A stretch of DNA of 64,000 bases. Source: Nemophila menziesii. Taxonomy: Eukaryota; Streptophyta; Magnoliopsida; Boraginales; Hydrophyllaceae. The stretch covers positions 46,062,233-46,126,232 of the forward strand of contig JARWIR010000002.1 of the NCBI GenBank assembly GCA_029959085.1, read 5' to 3'. Numbering within the stretch: position 1 is the stretch's first letter; each line of letters begins with the position of its first letter. This document shows positions 59,489 through 64,000 of this stretch, piece by piece. A model generated the notes under the pieces. That model saw only the letters and a list, made by a program, of their open reading frames with translations. It was not told the origin of the DNA and did not search any database. The translations under genes and the position numbers were made by a program.

Positions 59489-59639
59489 TGTGAAACCTGA
59501 AAAAGACTACAGCAAACCACAAGCGTAAATCTGCAAAAAATAAAGACTAAAACTAAACTAAACTAAAGACTGAAAAGTAAAAACTAATTAAAAAACTAAA
59601 ACTCGAAATAGATAACCCACACGCTAACGAGACACAAGT

Positions 59640-59656
59640 CCCCGGCAGCGGCGCCA
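59640..59656 (-). other. Element C primer-binding site
   Basis: On the element strand TGGCGCCGCTGCCGGGA, six bases after the LTR. tRNA-Asp type. Confidence 0.82.
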
Positions 59657-59662
59657 AAAACT

Positions 59663-61181
59663 TGGTTTCGCCTAGGGTGTGATAAAAATGAGATCAAATT
59701 AAGTATGGAAAACTATGCACTCTCACCCTAGACATGCACAGTACTGCAAGTATTACATGACGTATGCAAGTTTTAATGATAAGTAGAGTTCGTTCTCAGG
59801 GACTTAAGTGTGTTAATCGCGTAGGAACAGATAACGAGTAAAAGTAAATAATTAGAAAACAGAAAATAAAGCAAATAGTTTTTCGAAATTAAGAAATAAA
59901 ACTAGGAAAATAAAGACAGTAAAAATAAAAGATAAAGAATATGAGATGAGAAGTATAGCTCAGGTTTTGCTAGTATGCACTAATCCTTCTAATTCTATTT
60001 ATAAATCTAGTTCATAAGGGAGAATATTAGCTCTTGGTAATACTTAGTCAGGATTCTAAATTCCACTACCTTAGACCTTGAGAGCGACTAAGGGGGCTAC
60101 GTCACAACCAAGAAATGATTTAAAATAGGGTTATCAAACGCCACTAAGGCCCTAAGCAAATACTGCAAGTCTTGGTGATACGGTGATTAAAACAAACCCT
60201 AATGACTATCTAGTAAGAAGTATGTTTTTTCAGAACTGCTATCGACACTAGACATTATGTGGTGGTTCAATAGTTAAACACCCTGTCAAGGAGACAATCT
60301 AACTACTCTTAAAACAATCCTAAAGTGATCAGTTCTAGGAAAGACATTAAATCAAAACACATAAGCAAATATAAAGTAAGAAGCTAATATCAGATTAAAA
60401 CATATAATTCCCAAAGAAACTTAGATAGAAGAATTAGAATTCATAGATTATACATATGCAAAACCCAAGCTATGGGGAGTTTAGTTCATACCTGAAGGAA
60501 ATAAACTAAAAGAAATAATAAAAGACATCATCTTGCTCTCTACAATAAACTGGAAGAATAAAACCTTAAGAACTAATTACTATGAGGCAAGGATGATTTA
60601 CAAGTGATATAAGGGTTTATTTATAGGTTTTTAGAAGACCTAATTTGTTTTCTTGAGGAAGAGTTAAGGTAATGGACTTCTAGCCCAACTCAAATTCGAA
60701 TGGAAATAAAGATAAACACCGTTGCGTTGTTTTGGTCATAACTTCCTCGTTATTGGTCCGATTTTGCTCCACAAGATACAAAAAGAATCGCAACAGAATT
60801 ATCTAGGCCCTTTAGGAGTAATTCACCAAAATCGGCCTCTTTATTAGGTTAAAACGCCTATCTGTGCAGAATCCCAGATTTAGGCAGCTTTTCCTTTTCC
60901 ATCTTTTTAGCAATTCTTTCCTTATCTCCAATTACCATGCAAATCTCTTTCCATAAGTTGTTGTTTTGACTTGGACTCTAATTAATCTCCGTAATTATCT
61001 TTAAAGCTACACACTAAATAAACAATTAAACCCAATATGCTCTAAAAACATTATTTCTACAAATCAAGACACAAAATAGGAAAGTGCACTAAAACTCAAG
61101 AAAATCGACATTATTGACTTCTAAATCACTAAAAATGATGTCTCATATTAACATTAATCTATCACAAATGAGGAGACATCA
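59663..61181 (-). repeat. Element C 5' LTR
   Basis: 1519 bp. On the element strand it starts TGATGTCTCCTCATTTGTG at 61181 and ends CGAAACCA at 59663. Shares only short words with the LTRs of A and B but ATTAATCTATCACAAA with D. CACTC- and AGGGTGTGATAA-type words mark its end. Confidence 0.85.
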
Positions 61182-64000
61182 TCACCCCACTTGAATTTCT
61201 CTTTTGATATTACATCCCAAACCAAACAAGAATCCTGGATGTGCCTATCTTTGAAATAGTTTGTTAGAAGTATATATGATTGAGAATTGGTTAAATTATG
61301 TAAAACAAGCGACGCATTAAAATGCTTTTAATACCAAATCCTAATAATGTCGTATCGAGTTGGAATATGACACTCATTAATCCATGCTCATGGTTTTATG
61401 TTACATGCAACATTTTCAATAGTGTTACTTAATCCTCTTATTCTTAAACAGAATGATAACTCCATGGATTAAGTAATTGACAAATATTAGAATTTGTTCT
61501 CGGGCTCAATTGATTCAATGCAGGGCATGGAAATCGAAGGTTCAAACAAGCGCAGGAGTTAATATTAATAATCTTCATAAGAAGGAGAGTAAAGGTGACG
61601 AAGAAGAGCCACCAAATCACCTGTTATATATTGATGTTATTCGAGTCATCAAGGAACTATGCCTTCTTCACTAAAGGATGCAACAGGATCAAGAACCTCA
61701 AAAGCAAGAAGTGAATGGCTCTAATAAAAGGCCTGACTTGTTCTATATGTGTGAAAATGAACCTCATCCAAATCCGACGTACCCACAGCTCCTGTGCACG
61801 GCGGAACAAATGCAAAATGGTTGTAGGGTATTTAAAATCTATTTGATTACATAGTTACAATATAGGTTATACATATCTATCGAATAAAATGAATCAAATT
61901 AGGGGTCCAAAAGGTCATATGAAATTAGTAGAGGTTGAGTATGGTTCTATCCTAGCAAATTTTGATAGCTTTGAGGACTACAATAGAATTATGATGGGAT
62001 TGTGGATGATACTAGATTGTTATTTAATAGTGAAAACATGGGACCCTTATTTCAAAGCATGCTTTCTCACGTAGCACTAGTGATAAAGACAGTTGCAGAC
62101 CAATGAGAATAGTGTCACGGGATGACAACAATAGGTGTCCAGGAATTTTGATAATTCAACTAAAAGAATACCAAACAAGTGAAATCATAGAGAACCCGGC
62201 AGGTATCGTAATGTTTGTTAATGAATTAGTGGCAGATAATGTTGCATTTTAAGGCAGTGATAAATGGAGTAGTGACACAGCTTTACAGGACCTTTTCTAT
62301 GATAATTTAGAGCACCCGAAACATGACCAGTCTTCTACCAAATTCTGTAATTGCACATAGTTCCACCTGTTCTCCCGGACTTGAATATTGTGTGTGCTCC
62401 ATGAAAAGATCTTGTAATCTTGATCGAGGGAGATGAGATTTCCGAGATGATGGAAAAACGAGAGTGAGCATAGAAACGGCGCAGGGGTTGTCGTTTTTCT
62501 GAATAGTATTAGTTTTCTCTATGTTTCCTTGATTGTGAGTAATTTTTTATTTCGGAGGATGGGGTTTTTCTGACCATCCAATCAATATTTTTTGTTAAAA
62601 TTGTAGAGTATTCCAATAGTGTAAGACTCAAAAGAGAAATTAAGGAAAAATAGTGAGCCCTAAACCTCTCATTACTATAGTTGTGGATACTAAAGCCACT
62701 TATTAAATACATGACCGAGAAAAAGTCCATCAGAATTGATGTGATTGACTTTCGGGGGAATTGGATCCTAAAAAGTAGAAACGATATATCTATTCAAATT
62801 TTACTAGCGAGTAAACAAGTTATTAATGTACATATATCTATAAGATCATATAGCCCTTGTATTTTATATGCAGTATATGTAAATCCATAGACGTGGATAC
62901 TATGGAACGCTATAGAGACAAGTTAGAGTAACATACATGTACTGTGAATTATGACATGAGATTTAATCAGATTAATTTCATTGAGGACAAGACGTGAGGT
63001 ACTCCAGAAGCAGATAGACACATGAGAAAATTTGAGAGATAGAGAGAAATTTAATGTTTTGGTGAAGATTGATATAGAGTAAGTCGTGGAACTTAGGGAT
63101 GAAATAAATGAAGCAACATGATAAAGCCTACGGAAATGACAGTTGGTGAGATACGTTTCAAGACATAAAGGTTCATCAACTCCCCACACTCATTTACACC
63201 AACTTCGGATTATTATCAAGATTGCTCCTCTACCATTTAACAATAGAAAACGACATCAAATCTGTTTAAAAGTAGCTTGGTATCCGACAAAGGATTCCGA
63301 GATTTCGTACGGAGCAAATGGGAGGAGTACACTTGGAGAATATTTAGAGAAAATGAGACGGAATTTATTGGCTTGGAAAAATGATAATTTTGGGTATATA
63401 TTCCACAAGAAAAAAACCATTGACCGATATGGTAGGGATCCAAAATATATCACTAATTTTAGACAACTCCCTAGTGAAATTGGAGGCTAGTCGAAGTAAG
63501 GAATATGAGAGTTTTCTCGAGTAAGAGGAAAAGCGCTAGTGCCAATAAGAGCAATCATATTGGATTCATTTAGGAGACAAAAATACCAGATTTTATCATT
63601 TGACCATGTTAGTCCAAAAAGACAAGGCGGGGCGGCCGCAGATCAAGAACAACAATAATGAATGGCTTGAGGACGAAGATAATCAGAGAACATAGGTGAA
63701 GGAATTTTTTAGCACATTTTCTCGCTAGATGACACCACATTATGTGAGGGTTACAAGTGAATTATTCGAGTAGCGATATTCCACATGAAACCCCACAAGG
63801 AATTGTGATGGGACAAAATGACAATAGGGTTGTATCAAAAGTGTTGGGAGATGGTCGGTCCTTAAATTTGTGATATGCCAAGACATGCATTACATTATGG
63901 ATTTTTTCCCGAGAGAGGTCATGGGCACATCCATACACTTTTCTTGTAGGCAGCATAACTGATAGGCCCATATAATAGAAGTTTTCTTCCAAATTTCCGG
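61182..64000 (+). mobile_element. LINE-derived relic, copy 3 (runs off window)
   Basis: Nearly identical to 33969-36960 (copy 2), including the DUF4283 block (61889 onward, frameshifted near 62050 to end KACFLT), the endonuclease remnant (62690 onward) and the linker (63340 onward). Small deletions against copy 2: 12 bp near 62402, about 60 bp near 63742, about 110 bp near 63953. Its first kilobase, which copy 2 has at 32931-33968, is missing because element C starts exactly here. No RT. The window ends before its 3' limit. Confidence 0.85.

Larger units (their letters stand above)
58711..61181 (-). mobile_element. Element C, truncated Athila-like element
   Basis: Right to left: 5' LTR (59663-61181), PBS (59640-59656), leader, gag (59488 to about 58718), then abrupt junction with the kinase pseudogene. 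Protease, pol, ORF3 and 3' LTR are missing. The LTR is followed by TCACC, which is also the start of its homology to LINE copy 2. The PBS and six-base spacing are the same as in A and B. It is related to D by LTR words rather than to A or B. Confidence 0.85.

Noticed and set aside
1..64000. An intact host gene or an undescribed complete gene system
   Set aside because: Every host-gene match (helicase, kinase, ABCC, OLA1) is a short or broken fragment, and every long frame belongs to a retroelement.

Overview
The window is plant nuclear intergenic DNA, almost certainly from a dicot. The evidence is Ty3/gypsy elements of the Athila (envelope-class) type with tRNA-Asp-type primer sites, L1-type LINE relics with DUF4283 ORF1 domains, a TAA-flanked MITE, tRNA-derived SINE-like units, and broken pieces of typical plant genes (SDE3-type RNA helicase, RLCK-VII kinase, ABCC transporter, OLA1/YchF GTPase). 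It is AT-rich and I see no intact host gene. The species cannot be named from this sequence.

Layout. (1) 1-28505 is a three-level nest. A LINE-derived relic (copy 1: about 116-2682 plus 26561-28505) was split by Athila-like element B (+ strand, 2683-26560, target duplication GTGGT). B's 5' LTR was later split by Athila-like element A (- strand, 4204-16855, target duplication AGCAA/AGCAG). A is the youngest: its LTRs differ by roughly 2.4% by eye, and its gag-pol and ORF3 are long but carry a handful of lesions. B's LTRs differ by about 7% in the stretch I compared, and it is riddled with stops and deletions. (2) 28506-32930 is AT-rich with a fragment of an SDE3/MOV10-type helicase. (3) 32931-37465 is LINE relic copy 2. 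(4) 38432-41310 is the 3' end (LTR plus 3' region) of a further Athila-like element D. (5) 42990-44570 holds a cluster of fragments from unrelated plant genes on one strand (OLA1, ABCC, others unrecognised), as expected of a gene-capturing transposon. (6) 44690-51142 holds LINE ORF2 and ORF1 relics on both strands, an LTR fragment, a SINE-like unit and a 232-bp MITE nested in a LINE reverse transcriptase. (7) 52690-58710 carries two degenerate direct copies of the start of an RLCK kinase gene. The second abuts truncated Athila-like element C (gag, PBS and 5' LTR, - strand, to 61181). (8) 61182-64000 is LINE relic copy 3, nearly identical to copy 2.

How it works together: the Athila elements were built as LTR / PBS / gag-protease-RT-RNase H-integrase / spacer / ORF3 (envelope-position gene) / long 3' region / polypurine tract / LTR. 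None looks autonomous now. The most interesting non-textbook structures are a polypurine motif that recurs five times at matching places in the 3' third of both A and B, a hairpin-forming minisatellite in A's pol-ORF3 spacer with an analogous but different hairpin pair in B, and the mixed gene-fragment cluster at 43-44.6 kb.
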